Shown here: positions 49,366 to 57,533 of the stretch, in pieces
How positions within the stretch are numbered: position 1 is the stretch's first letter
Layout of the letters: every line of letters begins with the position of its first letter
Source of the DNA: Pseudoduganella rivuli
Lineage (GTDB): Bacteria; Pseudomonadota; Gammaproteobacteria; Burkholderiales; Burkholderiaceae_D
NCBI RefSeq assembly: GCF_009674485.1
Contig: NZ_WKJJ01000003.1
Coordinates: 372,001-436,000 of the forward strand
Direction: 5' to 3'
DNA: 64,000 nt
The notes under the pieces: generated by a model
What the model saw: only the letters and a program-made list of their open reading frames with translations
What the model was told of the DNA's origin: nothing
Database searches by the model: none
Translations under genes and position numbers: made by a program

Positions 49366-50277
49366 ATGACTCGCCCTGAACCGATGGCGGCACCAAGTTG
49401 TGAACATAGTTTTTTTCAAAAAATCATGCAATGGCCGGCCCTTGTTGCAGCGCATTTTGGAAAAAAAACCGTGCCTGTGGTGAAGGAAACCCAAATTCAA
49501 CCGCCCGCCGGTTTGGAGTGTGTCTTCGTCAGTGGTGTCATGCGCAGCGGAACGACATTGCTGCAGCGGGTTGTAGCGCATTCGCTGGATTCACAATACA
49601 TTCGCGAAGAGTCCACATTACGGATACCGATCGAATCCTTTCAGGTGCTGGAGCAATACCAGGCATTTGAACCGATTGGCCGAGCTGCCTATGTCGAGCA
49701 GTACCAAACCTTCCTTTCAGGCTTGCTCCATGCGATAAGGCGCGAAATCAACGGTGGGACACTGGTGCTGAAGGACCCGCTCGCGCTCAAATCAATACCG
49801 ACATTCATCGAACTGATGCCCAGGACAAAATTCATCATTTCTATCCGTAATCCAATGTCGACGGCCGCCTCGATTTACAGGGTCAGGAACCGCCAGCGAC
49901 AACAGGGAAAGCAATCTTTTATTACGCCGATGGATTTTGGTGACATTGTTGAATACATTGCCAGGCTATGTGAGGTCATCATTGCTGTGCATGAAAAAGA
50001 CAATGTTTGTCTCGTGAAATATGAGGAACTGATTGGGCACAACCCTGCTGTGCTCAAACAATTAAGCAGTTTTATCGGCGCAAGAGTCAAACTGAATCCT
50101 CCGGATGACTCCTTTGCATATGATGCCGATCATGCATTCTGGACACCGGAATCGGGACAGGATATAAAAAATACCAGCCTCGATAAGTATCGAAGCGAAT
50201 TGTCAGTGGAGGAGAAGGCTCTGGTAGCAGCCAAACTGGCGCGTTTCAACACGATGTTTGGATACACTGCTGAATAA
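49366..50277 (+). CDS. Second sulfotransferase family protein, inserted in the flagellar region
   Basis: A 303-residue PAPS-dependent sulfotransferase candidate. The PAPS 5'-phosphosulfate loop is 'VSGVMRSGTTLLQRVVAHS' (about residues 53-71), and the 3'-phosphate site is 'KFIISIRNPMSTAASIYR'. It has no signal peptide. The start at 49366 has TGGAG close upstream. The gene is AT-richer than motD before it and flgN after it, and neither neighbour is related, so acquisition by transfer is likely. It resembles the 27 kb sulfotransferase in type but not closely in sequence. Its position suggests a flagellum-linked substrate such as a flagellin glycan, which is unproven. Confidence 0.85.
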   Translation: MTRPEPMAAPSCEHSFFQKIMQWPALVAAHFGKKTVPVVKETQIQPPAGLECVFVSGVMRSGTTLLQRVVAHSLDSQYIREESTLRIPIESFQVLEQYQAFEPIGRAAYVEQYQTFLSGLLHAIRREINGGTLVLKDPLALKSIPTFIELMPRTKFIISIRNPMSTAASIYRVRNRQRQQGKQSFITPMDFGDIVEYIARLCEVIIAVHEKDNVCLVKYEELIGHNPAVLKQLSSFIGARVKLNPPDDSFAYDADHAFWTPESGQDIKNTSLDKYRSELSVEEKALVAAKLARFNTMFGYTAE

Positions 50278-50327
50278 GCTGCCGCGAAGTAGTCTGCGCT
50301 CAGGACGCCGGCACAGGGGCGCCCGCA

Positions 50328-50795
50328 TCAGCCCGCCACAAACCCCCGTCGCGTCGCCGTGCTGGTGGTCTGCCCCGTCGGCCCATACATGTTTGGCGCA
50401 GGGCTTTGCGGGCGCAGCGCTTGCAGCGCGCCTTGCGTGTGATTGAGGTGTTTGTTGATCAGCGCACCGTTAATACGGTTCAATTCCTTGGCTTCGCGCG
50501 TCAGATCCAGCACTTGCTGCCAGAATTGCTGTGCGCCGGCATCGCCGCTGGCGGCCAGCCACGCTTCCATGCCGGCTTCTTCCGGTTTGAATCCTGCCGC
50601 ACCCAGCGCGCTGTGGCGCTGGCTGGCCAGTATGGCCATGTCGTTGACCAAAGCGGATTTGGTCGGGGTGAGGGCGGTTAAGGCATCGATATCCGCTGAA
50701 ATCAGGCATTGCTGTTCCTGTTTCAGTACTTCCAGCAGGGAAGTAATGACGCGCTGCTCTTCGCGCAGGCTGTCCATCGGCGATACCGTTTGCAT
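50328..50795 (-). CDS. flgN: Flagellar chaperone FlgN
   Basis: A 155-residue helical export chaperone for the hook-filament junction proteins FlgK and FlgL, which are encoded at the other end of this flg cluster. The sequence is all helical and Gln/Glu/Leu-rich ('SLREEQRVITSLLEVLKQEQQCL', 'LTREAKELNRINGALINKHLNHTQGAL'), the typical FlgN pattern. The last 25 residues are Gly/Thr-rich and disordered. It follows flgM by 8 nt on the same strand, so both are transcribed from the sigma-28 promoter upstream of flgM. It is convergent with the sulfotransferase gene. Confidence 0.9.
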   Translation of the reverse strand: MQTVSPMDSLREEQRVITSLLEVLKQEQQCLISADIDALTALTPTKSALVNDMAILASQRHSALGAAGFKPEEAGMEAWLAASGDAGAQQFWQQVLDLTREAKELNRINGALINKHLNHTQGALQALRPQSPAPNMYGPTGQTTSTATRRGFVAG

Positions 50796-50803
50796 TGTGT
50801 TAC

Positions 50804-51112
50804 CTATCTTTTACGAGAGTGCAGCAAATCTTTCACTGTTTCCAGCAAGCCATCCGCCACTTTTTCAGAATTGACCTGGAACTTGCCACTGGCAATGGCT
50901 TCCTTGATCCGGTCGACCTTTTGCGTATCAAACACGCCGCTGCTGCCGCCGGCGCCGCTCGCCGCCATGGCCTGGCCCTGCGAGGACAGGCGGACACTGT
51001 CAGTGGCGACCGGGGTGGTCGCGGCTTTTTCCGCACTGCGCGCATTATTCGCCGACGCCGGGGACGACGACGGTAAACCTGGCGTGCCCTTAAGTGTGTC
51101 GTTAATTTTCAC
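50804..51112 (-). CDS. flgM: Anti-sigma-28 factor FlgM
   Basis: A 102-residue protein that holds FliA inactive until it is exported through the finished hook. The disordered N-terminal half is Ser/Ala-rich. The C-terminal FliA-binding half has the family pattern 'FDTQKVDRIKEAIASGKFQVNSEKVADGLL' (in pieces). It starts with GTG (51112), with GAGG eight nucleotides upstream. The tiny overlapping frame ATG-ATG-CTG-TGA just before it shares bases with this start. A sigma-28 promoter stands 49 nt upstream, giving the usual feedback loop. Confidence 0.93.
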   Translation of the reverse strand: MKINDTLKGTPGLPSSSPASANNARSAEKAATTPVATDSVRLSSQGQAMAASGAGGSSGVFDTQKVDRIKEAIASGKFQVNSEKVADGLLETVKDLLHSRKR

Positions 51113-51160
51113 AGCATCATCCTCATCTGGTTGGAGTGTGACACTCCGGGGTATGAGTCT

Positions 51161-51187
51161 CTAACGGCACAACTTGATGAAACTTTA
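51161..51187 (-). promoter_or_regulatory. Sigma-28 (FliA) promoter of flgM-flgN
   Basis: On the minus strand TAAAGTTT (51187-51180), exactly 11 nt, then GCCGTTAG (51168-51161). The consensus is TAAAGTTT-N11-GCCGATAA, so the -35 is perfect and the -10 nearly so. Confidence 0.88.
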
Positions 51188-51229
51188 GCTTACCTTTGAG
51201 CAATTTTTTCTCATAACCCTTTGGCGCTT

Positions 51230-52018
51230 TTAAAACGCCACTTCCACCAGCCCTCCTGCCCGGGCAATGCCCGTCACTTGCGATCCGTTGGCCGTCCGGA
51301 CGGCCACCATTTGTCCTTCCGACGCCGTTGCCACCGCCCGCGCCTCGGACGACACGCGGAAACTGGCATTGCCCGACACCAGTTTCACCAGTTGCCCCGA
51401 CTGCACCACCGGCTTGCTGCGCAAGGTATCCAACCGCAACGGCGTACCCGCCGCCAGGGAAACATTACTGCTGCGGCCAATCACTTGGCCAACGTCCGTG
51501 GCGACGCCGGCCGGCAACGTGGTCAGGTCGCCCCGCACCATCGCCAGTTGCGTCGCTTCGATGGGCTGACCCTGCGCCAGCGGTACCGCGCTGGCCACGT
51601 AGTCGGCTTGCACCGAGACGTTCGCTTGAATATACACCGTCCATGCGGACGGGGACGCACACCGTACGCCCACCGTGGTCTTGCCCCACGCGCGCGCGCC
51701 CGGCATGAAGAAAGCTTGCGGCTGCGGGCACGATGCCAGCGACATGCGCTGGTCGATCGGACCGACCGCCACGCTGACCTGGCCTGCCATGCCGGCGACC
51801 TGGCTTTGCAGGAATTGCTCGACAGTTAATTTCAACTGGTTCAAGTCCTGGCGCGCGGGTTGCTGCGCGAGCGCGGTTGCACTGGCCAGGGCGAGGGCGG
51901 CGAATAACGTAGGGCGGTTTGGCGTCAGCCAAGCCGCCATGCCAGCGCTATCGGGTCGCATGCAATGGCGGCTTGCGCGTCGCGCAAACCGCCCTACGGG
52001 AATAGAAGGCAGTTTCAT
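51230..52018 (-). CDS. flgA: Flagellar P-ring chaperone FlgA with REP pair inside the signal peptide
   Basis: A 262-residue periplasmic chaperone needed for FlgI P-ring assembly. The C-terminal SAF domain has 'VQADYVASAVPLAQGQPIEATQLAMVRGDLT' (in pieces) and 'VVQSGQLVKLVSGNASFRVSSEARAVATASEGQMV' (in pieces). The start at 52018 has AGAGGTG at ideal distance. The N-terminus is abnormal. A start 'MKLPSIP' is followed by about 30 basic, unconserved residues encoded by an inverted REP pair (51908-51998), and only then by the hydrophobic segment 'TLFAALALASATALAQQ'. Without the repeat the two parts join into a normal signal peptide. Translation from the later Met (MAAWLTPN) could also give a working signal. 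Confidence 0.92.
   Translation of the reverse strand: MKLPSIPVGRFARRASRHCMRPDSAGMAAWLTPNRPTLFAALALASATALAQQPARQDLNQLKLTVEQFLQSQVAGMAGQVSVAVGPIDQRMSLASCPQPQAFFMPGARAWGKTTVGVRCASPSAWTVYIQANVSVQADYVASAVPLAQGQPIEATQLAMVRGDLTTLPAGVATDVGQVIGRSSNVSLAAGTPLRLDTLRSKPVVQSGQLVKLVSGNASFRVSSEARAVATASEGQMVAVRTANGSQVTGIARAGGLVEVAF
51908..51998. repeat. Inverted REP pair within the flgA coding sequence
   Basis: CGTAGGGCGGTTTGGC...GCCAAGCCGCCATGC (51908-51943) and the opposite-facing GCATGCAATGGCGGCTTGCG...CGCAAACCGCCCTACG (about 51957-51998), read here in pieces. Each half is itself a palindrome, and the two face each other. They match the elements at 4.1 kb and 63.0-63.1 kb and lie in frame in the 5' part of flgA. 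Confidence 0.85.
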
Positions 52019-52162
52019 AAGGCACCTCTTTGAATGCTGCCATGATAGGCCCCGGCTGCGAATCCCAAGCGTTGAATAAGGCCCCAAAAGCCGGGCTTAT
52101 CGTTCGATCGTGTTTCACAGTGGCTGGTTAAGATGGCTCCCATCACTGATGGAGAATTCGCG

Positions 52163-52585
52163 ATGTTAGGGAAACTGGACGATTACCTGCGCTTTAATGA
52201 GACGGCACTGAGCCTGCGCTCGCAACGCCAGACCGTGCTGGCGTCAAACATCGCGAATGCGGATACGCCGAACTACAAGGCGCGCGATTTTGATTTCAGC
52301 GCCGCGCTGAAAGGGGCGATGGACCGCAACGGCGGTGCACAGCAAGCGCTGAAGACCACGGCTGCCAAACATTACCCGAATCCGGCGCAGGCCGGCATGC
52401 TGCTGCCGGACGGCACCGCCCTGCAATACCGTGGCACCGTGCAGGGCGCCGTCGACGGGAATACCGTGGATATGGACGTGGAGCGCAATCAGTTTGCCGA
52501 CAATGGACTGCGCTACGAAGCGGGCATCACGCTGATCAACTCGCAAATCAAGGGCTTGATGACGGCAATCCAGGGAGGCCAGTAA
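52163..52585 (+). CDS. flgB: Flagellar proximal rod protein FlgB
   Basis: A 140-residue rod protein, exported through the flagellar type III system, at the base of the rod next to the MS ring. The N-terminal rod motif is '[27 protein letters not shown]' (in pieces), and '[18 protein letters not shown]' is the C-terminal helix. I chose the Met at 52163 (MLGKLDDYL) because GGAGA lies just upstream and homologues start here. It opens the long flgBCDEFGHIJ operon, divergent from flgA. Confidence 0.95.
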   Translation: MLGKLDDYLRFNETALSLRSQRQTVLASNIANADTPNYKARDFDFSAALKGAMDRNGGAQQALKTTAAKHYPNPAQAGMLLPDGTALQYRGTVQGAVDGNTVDMDVERNQFADNGLRYEAGITLINSQIKGLMTAIQGGQ

Positions 52586-52587
52586 TC

Positions 52588-52995
52588 ATGTCGCTGTTTA
52601 ATATCTTCAATGTTTCCGGTTCGGCCATGAGCGCCCAGGCGCAGCGGCTGAACGTGGTGGCGAGTAACCTGGCCAACGCGGACAGCGCCACCAGCGCCAG
52701 CGGCGAAGCGTACCGCGCCAAGCAGGTGGTATTCGAAGCGCAGCCGTCGCAAAGCAATGGCGCCGCCACCAGCGTCAAGGTGCAGCGCGTGATCGAAGAT
52801 CCGTCGCCGCTCAAGCAAATCTACGATCCCAAGCATCCGCTGGCCGACGACAAGGGCTATGTCACGATGCCCAACGTCAGCGTGGTCGATGAAATGGTCA
52901 ACATGCTGTCGGCATCGCGTTCGTACCAGACCAACGTGGAAACCATGAATGCAGCCAAGACCATGCTGCTGAAGACTTTAACGATCGGGCAATAA
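52588..52995 (+). CDS. flgC: Flagellar proximal rod protein FlgC
   Basis: A 135-residue rod protein. The N-terminal consensus is '[27 protein letters not shown]' (in pieces). The C-terminal helix '[32 protein letters not shown]' is typical of rod/hook proteins and packs with the N-terminal helix. It begins 2 nt after flgB and is followed 2 nt later by flgD. Confidence 0.96.
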   Translation: MSLFNIFNVSGSAMSAQAQRLNVVASNLANADSATSASGEAYRAKQVVFEAQPSQSNGAATSVKVQRVIEDPSPLKQIYDPKHPLADDKGYVTMPNVSVVDEMVNMLSASRSYQTNVETMNAAKTMLLKTLTIGQ

Positions 52996-52997
52996 TC

Positions 52998-53681
52998 ATG
53001 AGCATCACTAACACTGCCGCTGCCGCCGGCCCATCCGAAGCCCTGCTGAACAGCGTCAATCCGAAGAAAGCCACGGCGACCGACAGCGTGACCGCCGAGC
53101 AGGACAAGTTCATGACCTTGCTGGTCACGCAGCTGAAAAACCAGGACCCGATGAACCCGCTGGACAATGCCGCCGTCACCAGCCAGTTCGCGCAACTGTC
53201 CACGGTGACGGGCGTGAACAAATTGAACGACACGCTGGAATCGCTGAAAGCCAGCTATAAATCGTCGGAAAGCCTGCAAGCGACCAGCCTGATCAACCAC
53301 GGCGTCCTGTCCGCCGGCAAGACCATCAATGTCAGCGAAGGCAAGGGCATTTACGGGATCGACCTGGCCACGGCGGCGGACAGCGTCGACGTGCAAATCT
53401 TCAGTCCGGCCGGCAAGCTGGTCAAAACCGTCAGCCTGGGCGCGTCCGAAGCCGGCACCGCGCCGTTGGCATGGGATGGCAAGATGGATGATGGCGCCAC
53501 GGCGCCCGATGGCAAGTACAGCTTCTCCGTCACCGCCAAGCGCGGCGGCGAAGCGTTGAAGGACGCGACCGCGCTGTCCTTCAATGTGATTCAAAGCGTC
53601 TCGACCGGCTCGGCCGGCGTCAAGCTGAACCTGCCCACGGGCGCGCAGCTGACGATGGACGACATCAAACAAATTCTGTAA
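52998..53681 (+). CDS. flgD: Hook-capping scaffold protein FlgD
   Basis: A 227-residue cap protein on which hook subunits polymerise; it is discarded when the hook is complete. The conserved N-terminal segment is 'QDKFMTLLVTQLKNQDPMNPLDNA' (in pieces). The C-terminal part has the FlgD Tudor/Ig-like pattern, 'VDVQIFSPAGKLVKTVSLG' and 'LAWDGKMDDGATAPDGKYSFS'. It is in the normal place between flgC and flgE. Confidence 0.95.
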   Translation: MSITNTAAAAGPSEALLNSVNPKKATATDSVTAEQDKFMTLLVTQLKNQDPMNPLDNAAVTSQFAQLSTVTGVNKLNDTLESLKASYKSSESLQATSLINHGVLSAGKTINVSEGKGIYGIDLATAADSVDVQIFSPAGKLVKTVSLGASEAGTAPLAWDGKMDDGATAPDGKYSFSVTAKRGGEALKDATALSFNVIQSVSTGSAGVKLNLPTGAQLTMDDIKQIL

Positions 53682-53710
53682 TTCTGTAACCCACACCACC
53701 AGGGGATATC

Positions 53711-55270
53711 ATGTTCCAGCAAGGACTCAGCGGCCTGAACGCCGCAGCAAAAACGCTCGACGTTATCGGCAACAACATCGCCAACTCGGCCACGGTGGGG
53801 TTCAAGCAATCGCAGGCGCAGTTTGCCGACTTGTATGCGAATTCGCTGAACGGCGTGTCGGGCAATAATGCCGGTATCGGTGTGTCCGTGTCGCGCCTGG
53901 CGCAGCAATTCACGCAGGGTAATATCGAAACCACCAATAACCCGCTGGACATCTCCATCAACGGCGGCGGCTTCTTCCGCCTGACCACGCCGACGGGCGC
54001 CGTGCAATACAGCCGTAACGGCCAGTTCCTGCTGGATAAAAACGGCTTCATTACGAATGCGCAGGGCAACTTCCTGTCCGGTTACCAGTCGAACAAGGAT
54101 GGCGTGATCCTGCAAGGCGCGCCGGACCCGATCAAGATCGATTCGTCGGACCTGGTGCCGGTCGCCACGACGAAAGCCAACTTCGAGCTGAACCTGGACT
54201 CGCGCAGCCTGGTGCCGGCCAAGGTGCCGTTCGATGCGCTGGACCCGCTGACGTACAACAAGCAGACCGTGCTGGACGTGTTCGACAGCCTGGGTAATCC
54301 GCACGTGCTGTCCACCTATTATGTGAAGACGGCCGCGAATACGTGGGACGTCTATGTCGGCAGTGACGGCCGCGAACGTTCGGCCGCGCTGGTGGCGGCC
54401 TCCGTCAATAATGACGGCAATGTGGATGCGGCACGCACCGCGTACCAGGCCGCGCTGCAGACCGGCGATGCCGCGGCGATTGCCCAGGCCAACCTGGACT
54501 TTGCGCAGGCCGCCGGCGACGCCATGCTGAACGCCATGAATGATTTGCCGAATACTGTGGGCGTAACGGCTACCCAGGCGCAGATCGATACGCTGACGGC
54601 TGCCTATAACGGCGCCACTAACGTCGGTGCGATTGTCGGTACCAACCCCGATGAAATCATGCGCAAGCTGGGCGACGCCGTCAGCGCGCCGGGCCGGAAA
54701 GTGTCGACCCTGATCTTCGACGAGCAGGGCGCGCTGAATACCACGGCGATGACCAACCTGGATCCAACCAACACGCTGCCGTTCAGCATTACCTTGCCGA
54801 TCTTCCCGGACACAGGTTCGGTCGAACCATTGACGATCCAGACCAATTTCGTCGGTACCACGCAATACGGCATCAGCACCAGTGAAAAAGCCTCCACGCA
54901 AGATGGTTACTCGTCCGGCCACCTGGAACGCTTTGCCGCGGGTTCGGATGGCGTGATCCTTGGCCAGTACAGCAACGGTAAATCCCGTCCGCTGGGCCAG
55001 ATCGTGCTGGCCAACTTCACCAGTGTCGATGGCCTGACGCCGCTTGGCAACAATGCTTGGGTGGAAAGCTCGGCATCCGGTCCGGCGCAGATCGGCGCGC
55101 CGAACACGGGCACCATGGGCTCGCTGCGTTCGTCGTCGGTGGAATCGTCGAACGTGGACTTGACGGCCGAACTGGTCAACATGATCACGGCGCAGCGCGT
55201 CTACCAGGCCAATGCGCAAACCATCAAGACGCAGGACCAGGTGTTGCAGACCCTCGTGAACCTGCGTTAA
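53711..55270 (+). CDS. flgE: Flagellar hook protein FlgE
   Basis: A 519-residue hook subunit. The N-terminal 'FQQGLSGLNAAAKTLDVIGNNIANSATVGFKQSQ' (in pieces) and C-terminal 'VDLTAELVNMITAQRVYQANAQTIKTQDQVLQTLVNLR' (in pieces) form the inner coiled core. The middle holds the variable surface domains. It is about 115 residues longer than E. coli FlgE, mostly in an Ala-rich insertion (about residues 225-310). AGGGGATATC precedes the start. Confidence 0.95.
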   Translation: MFQQGLSGLNAAAKTLDVIGNNIANSATVGFKQSQAQFADLYANSLNGVSGNNAGIGVSVSRLAQQFTQGNIETTNNPLDISINGGGFFRLTTPTGAVQYSRNGQFLLDKNGFITNAQGNFLSGYQSNKDGVILQGAPDPIKIDSSDLVPVATTKANFELNLDSRSLVPAKVPFDALDPLTYNKQTVLDVFDSLGNPHVLSTYYVKTAANTWDVYVGSDGRERSAALVAASVNNDGNVDAARTAYQAALQTGDAAAIAQANLDFAQAAGDAMLNAMNDLPNTVGVTATQAQIDTLTAAYNGATNVGAIVGTNPDEIMRKLGDAVSAPGRKVSTLIFDEQGALNTTAMTNLDPTNTLPFSITLPIFPDTGSVEPLTIQTNFVGTTQYGISTSEKASTQDGYSSGHLERFAAGSDGVILGQYSNGKSRPLGQIVLANFTSVDGLTPLGNNAWVESSASGPAQIGAPNTGTMGSLRSSSVESSNVDLTAELVNMITAQRVYQANAQTIKTQDQVLQTLVNLR

Positions 55271-55288
55271 TAGCTGAAAGGGCAAGCC

Positions 55289-56032
55289 ATGGATAAGCTG
55301 ATCTATACCGCCATGACCGGCGCGCGTCACTTGCTGGAACAGCAGGCGACCGTGTCGAACAACCTGGCCAACGTCAGCACCACGGGCTTCCGCGCCCAGC
55401 TCGATTCGTTCCGCGCCGTGCCGGTGCAGTCGGATGGCCTGGCGACCCGTACCTTCGTGGTCGACAACACGGTTGGCGCGGATTTCCGCGCCGGCCCCAT
55501 CATGACCACCGGCCGCGCGCTCGACGTGGCGGTGCGGGGCGACGGCTGGATTGCCGTGCAGGGCGCCGACGGCTCCGAAGCATACACGCGCAACGGCAGT
55601 TTCAAGGTCAGTGAAAACGGCTTGCTGCAAACCACCAGCGGCCAGACCATCCAGGGCGAGGGCGGTCCCATCGCGATCCCGCCCGATTCGGACATCGCGA
55701 TTGCCGGCGACGGCACCGTCAGCGTCATCAGCACCGGGCAAACGCAGCCCGGCCCGGCCAATATCCTGGGCCGTATCAAGCTGGTGAATCCGCCCGCGCG
55801 GGAATTGACGCGCGGCGCCGATGGCCTGTTCCGCCAGGGTTCCGGCCAGCCGGCGGATTTCGATCCCCGGGTCAGCCTGGTCAGCGGCGCGCTGGAAGGC
55901 AGCAACGTCAGCGCCGTCGATTCCATGGTCAACATGATCCAGCTGGGGCGCGCGTTTGAAATGCAGATGAGCCTGATGAAGAATGCCGAGAATAACGCGG
56001 CGAAAGCCACCCAGATCCTCGCTTTGACTTGA
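55289..56032 (+). CDS. flgF: Flagellar proximal rod protein FlgF
   Basis: A 247-residue rod protein. The N-terminal '[31 protein letters not shown]' (in pieces) is characteristic of FlgF, and the C-terminal 'NVSAVDSMVNMIQLGRAFEMQMSLM' completes the rod core. Its length matches the family. It lies between flgE and flgG, as usual, 18 nt after flgE. Confidence 0.95.
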   Translation: MDKLIYTAMTGARHLLEQQATVSNNLANVSTTGFRAQLDSFRAVPVQSDGLATRTFVVDNTVGADFRAGPIMTTGRALDVAVRGDGWIAVQGADGSEAYTRNGSFKVSENGLLQTTSGQTIQGEGGPIAIPPDSDIAIAGDGTVSVISTGQTQPGPANILGRIKLVNPPARELTRGADGLFRQGSGQPADFDPRVSLVSGALEGSNVSAVDSMVNMIQLGRAFEMQMSLMKNAENNAAKATQILALT

Positions 56033-56084
56033 CGTTGTTCCCTCCATAATGGTGGTGTGGTAAAGCCTATGAGAGGGGAACATC

Positions 56085-56867
56085 ATGATACGTTCGCTGT
56101 GGATCGCCAAAACCGGCATGGAAGCGCAGCAGACGCAAATGGACACGGTTGCCAACAACCTGGCCAACGTCAGCACCAACGGCTTCAAAAAATCCCGCGC
56201 CGTGTTCGAAGACTTGCTGTACCAAAACGTACGGCAACCGGGCGCGCAATCGTCGCAACAAACCAACCTGCCGTCCGGCATGCAGATCGGCACCGGCGTG
56301 CGTCCTGTCGCGATCGAACGTATCTTCACCCAGGGCAATCCGCAAGCCACGGGCAACGATAAAGACTTGATGGTCAACGGTAACGGCTTCTTCAACGTGC
56401 TGTTGCCGGACGGGACCACCGCTTATACGCGCGACGGTTCGTTCCAGCGCGATGCCAACGGCCAGATGGTGACGTCCAGCGGCTTCGTGCTGCAGCCGGC
56501 CATCACCATCCCCATCAATGCGCAAAGCATCACGGTCGGCCGCGACGGCACCGTGTCCGTGACGCTGCCGGGCCAGACCGCCGCGCAGCAGATCGGCAGC
56601 ATCCAGCTGTCCACCTTCATCAATCCGACCGGCCTCGAATCGAAAGGTGAAAACCTGTACGTCGAGACGGGCGCGTCGGGCGCCGCGCAAGCCAATACGC
56701 CCGGCACCAATGGCACCGGCGTGATCCTGCAAGGCTACGTGGAAACGTCGAACGTCAACGTGGTCGAGGAAATGGTCAACATGATCCAGACCCAGCGCGC
56801 GTACGAGATCAACAGCAAGGCCATTACCACGTCCGACCAGATGCTGGCCAAGCTGGCGCAACTGTAA
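56085..56867 (+). CDS. flgG: Flagellar distal rod protein FlgG
   Basis: A 260-residue distal rod subunit of the drive shaft. The N-terminus '[29 protein letters not shown]' (in pieces) is nearly invariant in the family. The C-terminus '[28 protein letters not shown]' (in pieces) is likewise. Normal length, with GAGGGGAACATC just before the start. Confidence 0.96.
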   Translation: MIRSLWIAKTGMEAQQTQMDTVANNLANVSTNGFKKSRAVFEDLLYQNVRQPGAQSSQQTNLPSGMQIGTGVRPVAIERIFTQGNPQATGNDKDLMVNGNGFFNVLLPDGTTAYTRDGSFQRDANGQMVTSSGFVLQPAITIPINAQSITVGRDGTVSVTLPGQTAAQQIGSIQLSTFINPTGLESKGENLYVETGASGAAQANTPGTNGTGVILQGYVETSNVNVVEEMVNMIQTQRAYEINSKAITTSDQMLAKLAQL

Positions 56868-56877
56868 GGGGTAAGCC

Positions 56878-57531
56878 ATGACCCGCATGCTCTTTCCTGT
56901 TGCCGCCATGCTGGCGCTGGCCGCCTGCGGCACCACGCCCACGTCCATCGTGCAGCAGCCGACCACGGCCCGGCCATTGACGATGGCGCAAATGCAGGCG
57001 CCCACCAATGGCGCCATCTTCCAGCAGCAATCGTACCGTCCGCATTTCGAAGACCGCCGCGCGCGCCACGTGGGCGACGTCCTCAATCTCGTCATCACGG
57101 AAAAGACCGCCGCCGTGAAAGCGGGCGCCACGTCCGGCAGCAAGTCCGGCAGCATGGCCTTTGCCGTGCCGGGGCCGCTGGTCGGCAACCTGGGCGCCAA
57201 CGTGTCCACCAGCGGTTCCAGCAAGTTCGCCGATGCGGACAACCAGAGCGCCAGCAACACCTTTACCGGCAACATGGGCGTGACGGTGGTGGAAGTGCTG
57301 CCGAACGGGAACCTGATCGTGGCCGGTGAAAAGCAGATCGCCATGAACAAGGGGACCGAATTCATCCGCTTCTCCGGCATGGTGAACCCGGATTCCATCA
57401 CGACCGGCAACAGCGTGCTGTCGACCGCCGTGGCCGACGCCCGCGTCGAATACCGCACCAACAGCAAGATCGACCGCGCGGAAATGAATTCCATGGTGTC
57501 GCGCTTCTTCCTCAGCCTGTTGCCATTCTGA
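56878..57531 (+). CDS. flgH: Flagellar L-ring lipoprotein FlgH
   Basis: A 217-residue outer-membrane lipoprotein that forms the L ring bushing. The lipobox 'LALAAC' places the lipidated residue at Cys17. Conserved segments are 'DRRARHVGDVLNLVITEKTAA' (in pieces), 'VVEVLPNGNLIVAGEKQI' and 'FIRFSGMVNPDSI'. It lies between flgG and flgI with gaps of 10 and 2 nt. Confidence 0.96.
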   Translation: MTRMLFPVAAMLALAACGTTPTSIVQQPTTARPLTMAQMQAPTNGAIFQQQSYRPHFEDRRARHVGDVLNLVITEKTAAVKAGATSGSKSGSMAFAVPGPLVGNLGANVSTSGSSKFADADNQSASNTFTGNMGVTVVEVLPNGNLIVAGEKQIAMNKGTEFIRFSGMVNPDSITTGNSVLSTAVADARVEYRTNSKIDRAEMNSMVSRFFLSLLPF

Positions 57532-57533
57532 TC

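Noticed and set aside
53591..56419. 942-codon minus-strand frame across flgE and flgF
   Set aside because: Coding shadow of flgD-flgE-flgF; it spans several real genes and its composition is His/Arg/Gly-rich.
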